Below are positions 28,788 through 36,733 of a DNA stretch of 64,000 nt, one piece after another; positions within the stretch are counted from its first letter, which is position 1, and every line of letters begins with the position of its first letter. This DNA is from Deltaproteobacteria bacterium CG11_big_fil_rev_8_21_14_0_20_45_16 (lineage in GTDB: Bacteria > Bdellovibrionota > UBA2394): NCBI GenBank assembly GCA_002787535.1, contig PCXB01000050.1, forward strand, positions 72,205-136,204, written 5' to 3'. The notes beneath the pieces are model-generated. The model was not told the DNA's origin. It worked only from the letters and a program-made list of their open reading frames with translations, and did no database searches. Both the position numbers and the translations under genes were made by a program.

Positions 28788-30202
28788 GTGAAGCTCAGCT
28801 GGAATCTCCAAACTCTGACGAATTTGAGGTAGCCCGCAGAGATTTCATTAATGCGATTTTTGCCTTACTCAAGAATTTGGGAATTCACGATCTTCAAAAT
28901 GAGGCGTTGATCCGGCCCAAGGAGAATTTCTTACATACTCTTCAGGTTCTTCAAGGCTTCGCCGAAAACGGCGTCGAGCTCAAACTCAATGAAAGTTTGC
29001 TTACTGTTTGCGGCCAAAAATTAAATAACCATTTTTCCATAGTCGAAGCATCGAAGCAGGTGCCACGACACTTGGAACTTGCTCTCATGGAGAGTCTGAT
29101 ATTCGAGAAAGATGCGAATTGGCAAGACCTTGGAAATTTCTTTCAAAAATGGGCCTTACATTGCTCCGTTCATCAAAAATCGAAGGCGATAACGGGTGAA
29201 TTTAGAGGTGTAAAAATTGCCTTTGTCAATCCCGAAAAAGCGAATATTCGCCTTAAATCTAAGCAGCTGTTGATGAGCCCTTCGTATGCTCTCAACCACT
29301 ATTATGTTCTCAAGAATTTAATGATCGGTTACTTCAAGTCAATTTCTTCAAACCAGCTAATCTCTCAAAGGGAAGTTCGTCGCGAGATTCTCGAAATGAC
29401 AGAAATCGCTCGGGTGAATCCCTACCAATTGGTCGGCTTAAGTCTACTGCGCGGCACTGGCCAGGAAGAGGAGTTCGAGGACGTCGCTTGCGAAGCGATT
29501 TCGACGGCGCTTCTTTCCATTGTTTTGGCGAAGGAATTGGATTTTTCAACTCGCGAACAAGTGAATATTGGTGTGGTCGGCTTGATGTACAACGTCGGTC
29601 TTCTCAATCAGGAGTTGTCTAGTCTGCTAAAGTCAGACAAGCGTCTCAGTCAGGCTGAATACAAAAAAGTCATGGACGCCCAGTCCGCGGGAGTCTTCAA
29701 GCTAATTAAGACTCAGGGTTCTAGCCGTCCCGCCTTGGAACGGCTGCTCGCTTTGTTTGAAGCGACTCAGGGAAATTTTAAGAAATCTATTTCCCTTACC
29801 CTGGACAGTCGTTTGCTTCGAATGGTCTCTCAGTATGTCGCTCTTACGAGTCACCGTCCTTTTCGAGACGCTTATCATCCAGCCGAGGCCATGAAGATTC
29901 TTGGAAACCGAGCAACCAGTCGAAACGAAGGAAATCTCGATCCCGTTCTCTATTATTTATTTGTACGCTATTTAGGTGTTTATCCCGTAGGAAGTTTGGT
30001 GCTTTTATCAAATGGCAAGAAGGCTGTCGTTTTCAGGCCAAGTGGTGAAAAAGTTGGCGTTCCTATGCTTAAACTTGTCGTAGAGAATTCAGACGAGAAC
30101 TCAATTCTAATTGATCTCAGCCAAGAGACAGGGATTTCTATCGTCAAATCTCTTGATCCACGCCGTGAAGGCGTGCAAGTAAGCGGCTATTTCTTTGACT
30201 AA
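28784..30202 (+). CDS. Degenerate HD-GYP-type protein
   Basis: C-terminus follows the HD-GYP layout (GVVGLMYNVGLL, RPFRDAYHPAEAMKIL, YPVGSLVLLSNGKKAVV) with HD replaced by YN; ATGA overlap with upstream gene. Confidence 0.75.
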   Translation: MSEAQLESPNSDEFEVARRDFINAIFALLKNLGIHDLQNEALIRPKENFLHTLQVLQGFAENGVELKLNESLLTVCGQKLNNHFSIVEASKQVPRHLELALMESLIFEKDANWQDLGNFFQKWALHCSVHQKSKAITGEFRGVKIAFVNPEKANIRLKSKQLLMSPSYALNHYYVLKNLMIGYFKSISSNQLISQREVRREILEMTEIARVNPYQLVGLSLLRGTGQEEEFEDVACEAISTALLSIVLAKELDFSTREQVNIGVVGLMYNVGLLNQELSSLLKSDKRLSQAEYKKVMDAQSAGVFKLIKTQGSSRPALERLLALFEATQGNFKKSISLTLDSRLLRMVSQYVALTSHRPFRDAYHPAEAMKILGNRATSRNEGNLDPVLYYLFVRYLGVYPVGSLVLLSNGKKAVVFRPSGEKVGVPMLKLVVENSDENSILIDLSQETGISIVKSLDPRREGVQVSGYFFD

Positions 30203-30745
30203 CTATCCCTTAACCTTTTCTTGAGACTCAGATCGCAAAGGCGAAGCCTTTGGTATGCCGGGAGGGAAGGATTGCCGATAGGTAGCGCCAAGCTTGAAGA
30301 TCAATTTTCGATTAACTTTCAAATGGTCGATGGATCCACAATTAAGGCTTAGGAGATCTGAAAGCACGCTTCCTCGAATCCCACAAAGTGTCTGGGAATT
30401 TAAGTGGGAAGAATTCCATAAAAGAGATCCCGGAACAGCAATCGTGGTAGCTTGATCCAAGGTATCACTACTTGCGACAGCTTCTAGCTCGTAAACATCT
30501 TGATCACGGAGGCGCAGAAGTTTCTTGGAAGCTAACGCAAACACACTAACTCGATCGCCGAATCGCTTGATAATTTTGACTTCTTCGCATTGTTGATAGA
30601 GACCAAGCTTTTCTCGTGATTGACAGCTGACCCACTTTTGAGCTTCGTCAGCTTTCAAAATTGAAACATTCAGAAATGATAGGGCAAAACCAATCGCAAC
30701 GAAGGCGAAATTTGCTTGAACTATCCTAGTTATCCCCATGTTCAT
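30203..30745 (-). CDS. Predicted exported protein of unknown function
   Basis: Hydrophobic N-terminus (IVQANFAFVAIGFALSFLNVSILKADEA); no recognised domain. Confidence 0.6.
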   Translation of the reverse strand: MNMGITRIVQANFAFVAIGFALSFLNVSILKADEAQKWVSCQSREKLGLYQQCEEVKIIKRFGDRVSVFALASKKLLRLRDQDVYELEAVASSDTLDQATTIAVPGSLLWNSSHLNSQTLCGIRGSVLSDLLSLNCGSIDHLKVNRKLIFKLGATYRQSFPPGIPKASPLRSESQEKVKG

Positions 30746-30881
30746 TTATATGTTTAAAAGCAATTCAAATGCCAAAAAAACATAGGCAATATCAAGCCCT
30801 AAGGCGCTCTAGTTGGGATAAAGGGGCCGCATTGCCCTGTGAAGGCCGTGTCCAGTCTGAAAATATTGCGAGTCGGCAGCT

Positions 30882-31259
30882 TTAGCCTATTTCTGCTCTG
30901 GCTTGAAGAACTTCCGTCCCATCAGCCTTCAACAAATTCCAGGTAATTAGTTTGTGGCCAGTAGGAAGTTCAGTTTCGGAGATGAATTCAGCCCGAAGGG
31001 TCTCACCCGGAAAAACTTTCTCTTTAAACTTCGATTCAAATTTGAGCAAAGTGTTGGGAGAAATCTTCCATTTCTCTAAAGCTGAGGCGGCTAAGCCCAT
31101 GCTTAGCATACCATGGGCAATGACATTGGGGAGTCCAGCCGCTCGAGCAAAATCTGGATCGAGGTGAATCTTGTTGTGATCGCCAGAGGCGTCGGCATAG
31201 TCCAAAATTTGCTCTTTTGTTATGGGATCAAGATCGAAACTCGGAAATTTCTCGTTCAT
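30882..31259 (-). CDS. MaoC-like hotdog dehydratase
   Basis: YADASGDHNKIHLDPDFARAAGLPNVIAHGMLSMG is the MaoC/R-hydratase motif. Confidence 0.9.
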   Translation of the reverse strand: MNEKFPSFDLDPITKEQILDYADASGDHNKIHLDPDFARAAGLPNVIAHGMLSMGLAASALEKWKISPNTLLKFESKFKEKVFPGETLRAEFISETELPTGHKLITWNLLKADGTEVLQARAEIG

Positions 31260-31657
31260 TCCGCACCACCTGTCTCTGCGATCAAAATAGTTGAATGCGA
31301 TCGAAGAAGTAGATTGTTCGAAGAAACCTCGTAAATGTTAGTTGTGAAATTCAGCCAATGGCTTGTTGCCCGCTTTCGATAGCGTTCCAAGATGGCTTGA
31401 CTTCGTACCTGGCAGGGAAGATGCAAACTGTCCAAATATTCAAAATCTTGCTGGACATGCAAGAGTTTCATCCAGTCCACTTCTAGACGATTAAGAAGCT
31501 CAAACATGCAAGTCAGGGCGCGAACTCCCAGCGTTGGTGGGATCTGTCGTGAGCTTGTTCGGAAGGACTTTTGAAATCCATCGACAAGCTTTTGGTTAAT
31601 TTCAAATTCAAAAACGGATGAATAAAGGGGGAGCTGTTCGATGGAAATTTCGAGCAT
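31256..31657 (-). CDS. Putative hotdog-fold dehydratase N-terminal-like partner
   Basis: ORF with ATGA overlap to the MaoC gene; ATG at 31657 chosen over TTG at 31678; fold inferred from pairing. Confidence 0.6.
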   Translation of the reverse strand: MLEISIEQLPLYSSVFEFEINQKLVDGFQKSFRTSSRQIPPTLGVRALTCMFELLNRLEVDWMKLLHVQQDFEYLDSLHLPCQVRSQAILERYRKRATSHWLNFTTNIYEVSSNNLLLRSHSTILIAETGGAE

Positions 31658-31659
31658 GA

Positions 31660-32568
31660 TCAGGAATCGATTAGGCAATAAGAGCGATTCCGTCCAGCTT
31701 TCTTTGCCTTATATAAGAAGGCATCAGCGCTCTTAATCAATTCGCCCGGAGTCTTATGATTCTCTTGAGTGAAAGTCGCCGCGCCGAGAGAGATCGTGAC
31801 AGGAATCTTTTTGCCTTCATAAATAAAAGAATGACTTTCAATCAATACGCGCAGTCTTTCCGAAAAGGTTCTGGCACCAAGAAGAGGCGTTTCTCTTAAT
31901 AAAAAGACCATTTCTTCCCCACCATATCGTCCACCAACATCCCCCCGACGCAATACATTCAAGAGTATTCTGCCGATTTCCTTGAGAACAAAATCTCCGG
32001 CAAGATGTCCGTATATGTCGTTAACTTTTTTGAAGTGATCAATATCGCTCATCACAATCGAGAGAGGTTTATTGGTACGTCGATGAAAATTAAACTCAAC
32101 GTCCAAGTGTTCCAGAAAATATCGTTTCGAAAAAAGTCCCGTCAGAGAATCCTTTGTCGCGGATTCATAAAGTTCCTTCTGAAAAGCTACTTCTTGTTCA
32201 TCTTGTAGAACAAACTTAAGGACGGTCGCGGATCCTAACTGGAGACGGTCACCGTTCGCCAATTTTGATTCTGTTACTCGTTCTCCGTTTAAAAAGGTTC
32301 CGTTAGAACTCTTTAAGTCTTCAGCCTTCCATTCGTCGTTACCCAGAAAGTGAAGTCGACAATGATTTCGACTGACGCTTGATTCTTGCAATACGATATC
32401 GGCGTCGGTGGATCGACCTAATTCCCAGTGATCTCTCGCTTCAAGATTAATGGTTTGACCGGCCGTTGGTCCCGTCATGACGATTAGGACGGCGTGCTTG
32501 GTTTTCTGTCCAAAGTTGTCCTCTTTAAGAGGTGCGATGGTTGTCGTCTGATCATGATCGTCTTGCAC
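31660..32568 (-). CDS. FHA-GGDEF diguanylate cyclase
   Basis: FHA: ELGRSTDADIVLQESSVSRNHCRLHF..SSNGTFLNGERV; GGDEF: DIDHFKKVNDIYGHLAGDFVL, I-site RRGD, active site GGEEM. Confidence 0.93.
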   Translation of the reverse strand: MQDDHDQTTTIAPLKEDNFGQKTKHAVLIVMTGPTAGQTINLEARDHWELGRSTDADIVLQESSVSRNHCRLHFLGNDEWKAEDLKSSNGTFLNGERVTESKLANGDRLQLGSATVLKFVLQDEQEVAFQKELYESATKDSLTGLFSKRYFLEHLDVEFNFHRRTNKPLSIVMSDIDHFKKVNDIYGHLAGDFVLKEIGRILLNVLRRGDVGGRYGGEEMVFLLRETPLLGARTFSERLRVLIESHSFIYEGKKIPVTISLGAATFTQENHKTPGELIKSADAFLYKAKKAGRNRSYCLIDS

Positions 32569-32620
32569 TCCTTCTTATTTTAGCGAAGCTCAAATTATAG
32601 TCACAAGCAAATAAGGTCTT

Positions 32621-34282
32621 TTAACGCACTCGAGTGATAAAAATACTGTAGGGACTGTCCTTCGAACTAAACTCAAGAATGGCGTCTTTTTTATCGTGAG
32701 GGATAATAAGCCGCATCACTGCAAAGGCTTCGGGACGCAGCAGCATTTTGTTAGAACGTCTGACAAGGGACAAATCGATCATTAGAGGGTGAATATCTCC
32801 AGCTTTGATCTCGATCACCTCTTCCGTTCTATCAAAAAACTTCAAACCCTTGACCTGCTCCTCGGTAATATTCTGCGCTGGAATTAAAGTATTTTGTCTT
32901 CCTGAGTCAAAAAGCGTCGAACTCAAGCTTGTGAAAAAATGCTCTAGAAACTGATTTTTGTTTTGCTCAAAAGTTTTAGCAATATTGTCTAATCCTGTTT
33001 CGGGACTGGCTATCCACTTTTTAAATAAGTTCCTTGTGAGGGGATCATTTTTGTCCAGTGTAGCTCCCGCGCGGGCCAAGGCGTGTTGAATCAACAGGGT
33101 CGCAAAGCCTCGAGTCTTAATATTGTGAAGCGGTAAACCGCCAGCTGCTTCCAGAGACAGGGAAGTCTCGCTTGGTGATTTCAAAAATCGAGTCATATGC
33201 GAATTGACATAGGGAGCTCCCTGAACGAGCTCTTCAATATTGTGCGAAAATCCCTCATCCAGTGAGGCTTGTTCTGGCATTAGTTGATATTTTTGAACCG
33301 ATTCAAAGTCGCCGCGCTCCGGCTCTGGAATTTGTTGCATGACTTTATAAAGGTAGCTGATGAGATGCTGAATTTCGTGGCTGGTCGTCGCACAGAGCTT
33401 CCAATCACTAATGTCAGGGGAGAGGCGGATGCTTTCTCGAAAATTAGCATCGGGCATTAAACGACCTTTATAGCTTTCAAAAAGATCCAAAAAATTAAAG
33501 GAGCCAATTGCCATGCCGTTGTCGCTCTGGATGGGTGAAATAAGTAGTGCGATTTCCGATTCCTTACCAATTTGTATGGGTCGTCCTAGCCAGTCGATGG
33601 TTTCAGATACAGCTTGGTCGAGACAGCCAAGCTTCGACTGAAATTCGGAAGCTTGGGTCGGATTTACGGACTTGTCCATAAATGCGGCATAATGACCTTT
33701 TGAGGCGTGAATTTCTTCGAACTCCGCTTTTTCTCCGCGGGATGACGGGTCATCCGAGTTTCTTAAATAAAAGTAGTGCTGTGCGGGGGCGGGTGGCTGT
33801 GGGGTTTTGCTAGTATCCCCATCTATCGAACTTTGGCCGGCGTTCGAGTCATGGTTCAATTGAAATCGAATGGAGGTCGGAACGTGGGCACCCCATTCTT
33901 CAACTTCGCTATCATCTGCTTCATTGCCTTGCGGAAGTTTTCCGATGATTTTTCCTTTCAATCTCTCTTCTTCGGCAGGGATCGACTTTGAGCTAAACGA
34001 GCTGGAAATGGAGAATTCGGATCTTTGAAAATAGTCATTTTCTCGGAACTCTGATTGATTCCAAAGGACAATCACATACTCCTGATCTTCTTTTGAGTCC
34101 GACAGGTCCCATACAAAATTACCACCCTCTTTGTTTGCCGAGCAGCCGGTAAAATTTGAACTGAGTTTACAATCAATGGAACGACGAGCTTTAGGAGATT
34201 CTGACCCACAGCTTATTAAATTGAGGGCAACAAGGCCGATCACGCCGATCCCGAGGTTCTTATTTAAGCGCGGGTAAAACAT
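32621..34282 (-). CDS. Lipoprotein metallopeptidase-like (HEXXH)
   Basis: Lipobox LISC; TTSHEIQHLISYLYKV (HEIQH) and downstream DEGFSHNIEELVQG. Confidence 0.75.
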   Translation of the reverse strand: MFYPRLNKNLGIGVIGLVALNLISCGSESPKARRSIDCKLSSNFTGCSANKEGGNFVWDLSDSKEDQEYVIVLWNQSEFRENDYFQRSEFSISSSFSSKSIPAEEERLKGKIIGKLPQGNEADDSEVEEWGAHVPTSIRFQLNHDSNAGQSSIDGDTSKTPQPPAPAQHYFYLRNSDDPSSRGEKAEFEEIHASKGHYAAFMDKSVNPTQASEFQSKLGCLDQAVSETIDWLGRPIQIGKESEIALLISPIQSDNGMAIGSFNFLDLFESYKGRLMPDANFRESIRLSPDISDWKLCATTSHEIQHLISYLYKVMQQIPEPERGDFESVQKYQLMPEQASLDEGFSHNIEELVQGAPYVNSHMTRFLKSPSETSLSLEAAGGLPLHNIKTRGFATLLIQHALARAGATLDKNDPLTRNLFKKWIASPETGLDNIAKTFEQNKNQFLEHFFTSLSSTLFDSGRQNTLIPAQNITEEQVKGLKFFDRTEEVIEIKAGDIHPLMIDLSLVRRSNKMLLRPEAFAVMRLIIPHDKKDAILEFSSKDSPYSIFITRVR

Positions 34283-34408
34283 AGCTTTAGACTTGATAAT
34301 TTGCCCCCTTGGGCCATCAAGCTCCTCTTTGTACTAGATTTCATGTCTTTGAACAGGGGGGCATAAAACATAGTGATTTCGGCTGCAAATAGGCTATCTT
34401 TAGGCTTT

Positions 34409-34897
34409 ATGGCCCATTCTGGCATCCCTGATTTTCTAAATGGTCTTGAGCTCAAAAGTCTTCGAGAGCTTCATTTGGAGGCGATTTATGAGATTGAAAA
34501 GCAGGTCTATGAGGAACCATGGAGTAAGGAATTGCTCGGCGAGAGTTTGAAGGCTCCGATGACCTATTCTCTGGCGTTGTTTCGCTCAAAGGACGTGGTC
34601 GCTTATGCTATTTATCAGGTTGTATTTAGCGAAGGTCATTTGTTGAACCTTGCCGTGCATTCAGATTTTCAAAACCAAGGAGTGGGCTCCAAACTTTTAG
34701 ATTGCCTATTAGAAGATAGTCAGAGGCGTGGGGCCTTAAATTTCTTCCTTGAGGTGAGACCAAGCAATCAAATTGCGCGAAAGCTTTATGAGCATCGAGG
34801 CTTTAGGCCCTTAATGATTCGAGAACGTTACTATGCCAATGGCGAGGCGGCTCTTATTATGGTTTTGGATTTCATTGCCGATTCCTCTGCAGAATAA
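34409..34897 (+). CDS. rimI: GNAT acetyltransferase, RimI-like
   Basis: LNLAVHSDFQNQGVGSKLLDCLLEDSQRRGALNFFLEVRPSNQIARKLYEHRGF; the ORF opens at 34373, ATG at 34409 is plausible. Confidence 0.82.
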   Translation: MAHSGIPDFLNGLELKSLRELHLEAIYEIEKQVYEEPWSKELLGESLKAPMTYSLALFRSKDVVAYAIYQVVFSEGHLLNLAVHSDFQNQGVGSKLLDCLLEDSQRRGALNFFLEVRPSNQIARKLYEHRGFRPLMIRERYYANGEAALIMVLDFIADSSAE

Positions 34898-35032
34898 GGG
34901 CTGGACAATTGCCTGTGAAAGCACCTATTTATGTGTCCAAGACTGGGTTTAAAAGCCAGGTTTAAGACTTGCCAAGTCTTCCTGAGTTTATGTAAACCAT
35001 GTCTAGGCTTTATGGATGGAGCCGATCTGTGA

Positions 35033-35057
35033 GGTCCCGATGGGGCCTTTCTTTTTG
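35033..35057 (+). terminator. Terminator/attenuator-like hairpin in the nusA leader
   Basis: GGTCCC-gat-GGGGCC stem (one G.U) followed by tttcttttt. Confidence 0.55.
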
Positions 35058-35089
35058 GGTTAAAACAACATCATCCGCGCCAAGGAAAT

Positions 35090-36730
35090 ATGGAAATGTT
35101 CGAAAATTTAAAAAACGTTATAGAGCAAGTTGGTAAAGAAGAAGGCATTGATAAGGCCATTTTGATAGAGGCTTTAGAGGATGCCATGCTTACGGTCGCT
35201 AGAAAACACTTTGGGTTTCATCGGGATATTGAAGCCAAATGGAGTGATGAAACGGGAGAGATCCAACTCTATGAATTTAAGACGGTTGTAGATGATCTTT
35301 TTGATGATGAGATCGAAATATCGACTGAAGAAGCTCATAAGCTTGATCCTGATGCTCAACCTGGTGATTCAATTGGATTCAAAATGGATTCAATGGAACT
35401 TGGGAGAATTGCTGCTCAGACCGCCAAGCAAGTGATTATTCAAAAAGTTCGTGAAGCCAAAAAAGACATCGTCTTTAAGGAATATAACAATCGCAAAAAT
35501 GAAGTTGTTACTGGGCTGGTTCGTAAGGTGGAGAGGGGCGATATCATCGTCGACTTGGGTCGAACTGAAGCAATTATTCCTCGTCGCGAGCAAATTCCTG
35601 GCGAAATTTACAAGGCTGGCGATCGAATTCAGGGTGTGATCCTAGAAGTTCACGATATTTCAAGAGGGCCGCAAGTTGTGATGTCTCGTGCAGATGAGAT
35701 TTATCTTATCAAACTCTTCGAAATGGAAGTTCCCGAAATTTACGAGAACATTGTGACGATTCGTGCGGCAGCTCGCGAACCAGGCGTTCGCGCAAAAATT
35801 GCTGTGAGTTCGAAAGATGCTGATGTGGATCCAGTTGGAGCTTGTGTGGGTATGAAGGGTAGCCGCGTTCAGAGCGTAGTGAGCAACCTTCGCGGAGAAA
35901 AAATTGATATTGTTCCATGGGAAGAAGATCCCGTTAGATTTGTTTGTAACGCCATTGCCCCGGCTGAAGTTAGTCGAATTCGCTTGAATGAGGCTGCGCG
36001 AACCATGGAACTAATTGTGGGAGATGATCAATTGTCTCTGGCAATAGGAAAGAAGGGTCAAAATGTTCGCTTAGCTTCTAAGCTGTCGGGCTGGCGCTTG
36101 GACATCACGTCGGAGAGTGATATTTTGCGACGTACAGAGAGCGGAAAGATACCGCTTCGCATGATTCCTGGGGTGGGCGATGCGAATGCTGAAGTTTTGG
36201 CCGGTCAAGGTTTCGAGATCGCTGAAACGATCATGAATGCAACAGACGAGCAGCTTTCCAGTGTTACAGGATTTAGCTTTGATCAAATGAAGAATATTCG
36301 AAACCGGGTTCTACTTTATACGGAGGAGCGTGCTCGTACACTATCGTCCCTGAAAAACCGATTCCGTCATGAAGTTGATTCTATGGAGTTCATTGATACT
36401 TTGACCGATAGACAGCTTGAGTTGTTGAAGATACCGGGCGTGGGTCTCAAGCTGGTTCGTCATTTGAAGATTTCTGACATTGAAACAGTTGATGATTTAC
36501 TGAAGTGCTCGAGTGATGATTTGGCCAGTAAGTTAGCTTTGAGTGATGATGAGGCCGCACTAATTTTGCAAACGGCCAAGCAGTTTATTGAAAAACGAGA
36601 AGCTCAGTCGGTAGAGGAAAAGTTAGAGAATCTGAAAGCTCTTGAGCAGGGGATTCTTGATATGTCTCTCGACGAACAACCTGAAGATGAGTTGGAACCT
36701 GAAACTAAAAGTCTGGAAAGTGGTTCATAG
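35090..36730 (+). CDS. nusA: Transcription termination/antitermination factor NusA
   Basis: S1 and KH motifs (GACVGMKGSRVQSVVSNLRGEKIDIVPW, AIGKKGQNVRLASKLSGW), C-terminal helix-hairpin-helix repeats. Confidence 0.97.
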   Translation: MEMFENLKNVIEQVGKEEGIDKAILIEALEDAMLTVARKHFGFHRDIEAKWSDETGEIQLYEFKTVVDDLFDDEIEISTEEAHKLDPDAQPGDSIGFKMDSMELGRIAAQTAKQVIIQKVREAKKDIVFKEYNNRKNEVVTGLVRKVERGDIIVDLGRTEAIIPRREQIPGEIYKAGDRIQGVILEVHDISRGPQVVMSRADEIYLIKLFEMEVPEIYENIVTIRAAAREPGVRAKIAVSSKDADVDPVGACVGMKGSRVQSVVSNLRGEKIDIVPWEEDPVRFVCNAIAPAEVSRIRLNEAARTMELIVGDDQLSLAIGKKGQNVRLASKLSGWRLDITSESDILRRTESGKIPLRMIPGVGDANAEVLAGQGFEIAETIMNATDEQLSSVTGFSFDQMKNIRNRVLLYTEERARTLSSLKNRFRHEVDSMEFIDTLTDRQLELLKIPGVGLKLVRHLKISDIETVDDLLKCSSDDLASKLALSDDEAALILQTAKQFIEKREAQSVEEKLENLKALEQGILDMSLDEQPEDELEPETKSLESGS

Positions 36731-36733
36731 TAA

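Noticed and set aside
34264-34455. 63-aa minus-strand ORF in the rimI/lipoprotein divergent region
   Set aside because: Overlaps the likely promoters and the rimI start; no domain support.
34897-35089. Possible tRNA in the nusA leader (as metY precedes rimP-nusA in E. coli)
   Set aside because: No TTCRA T-loop or acceptor-stem pairing found; the structures read better as leader hairpins.
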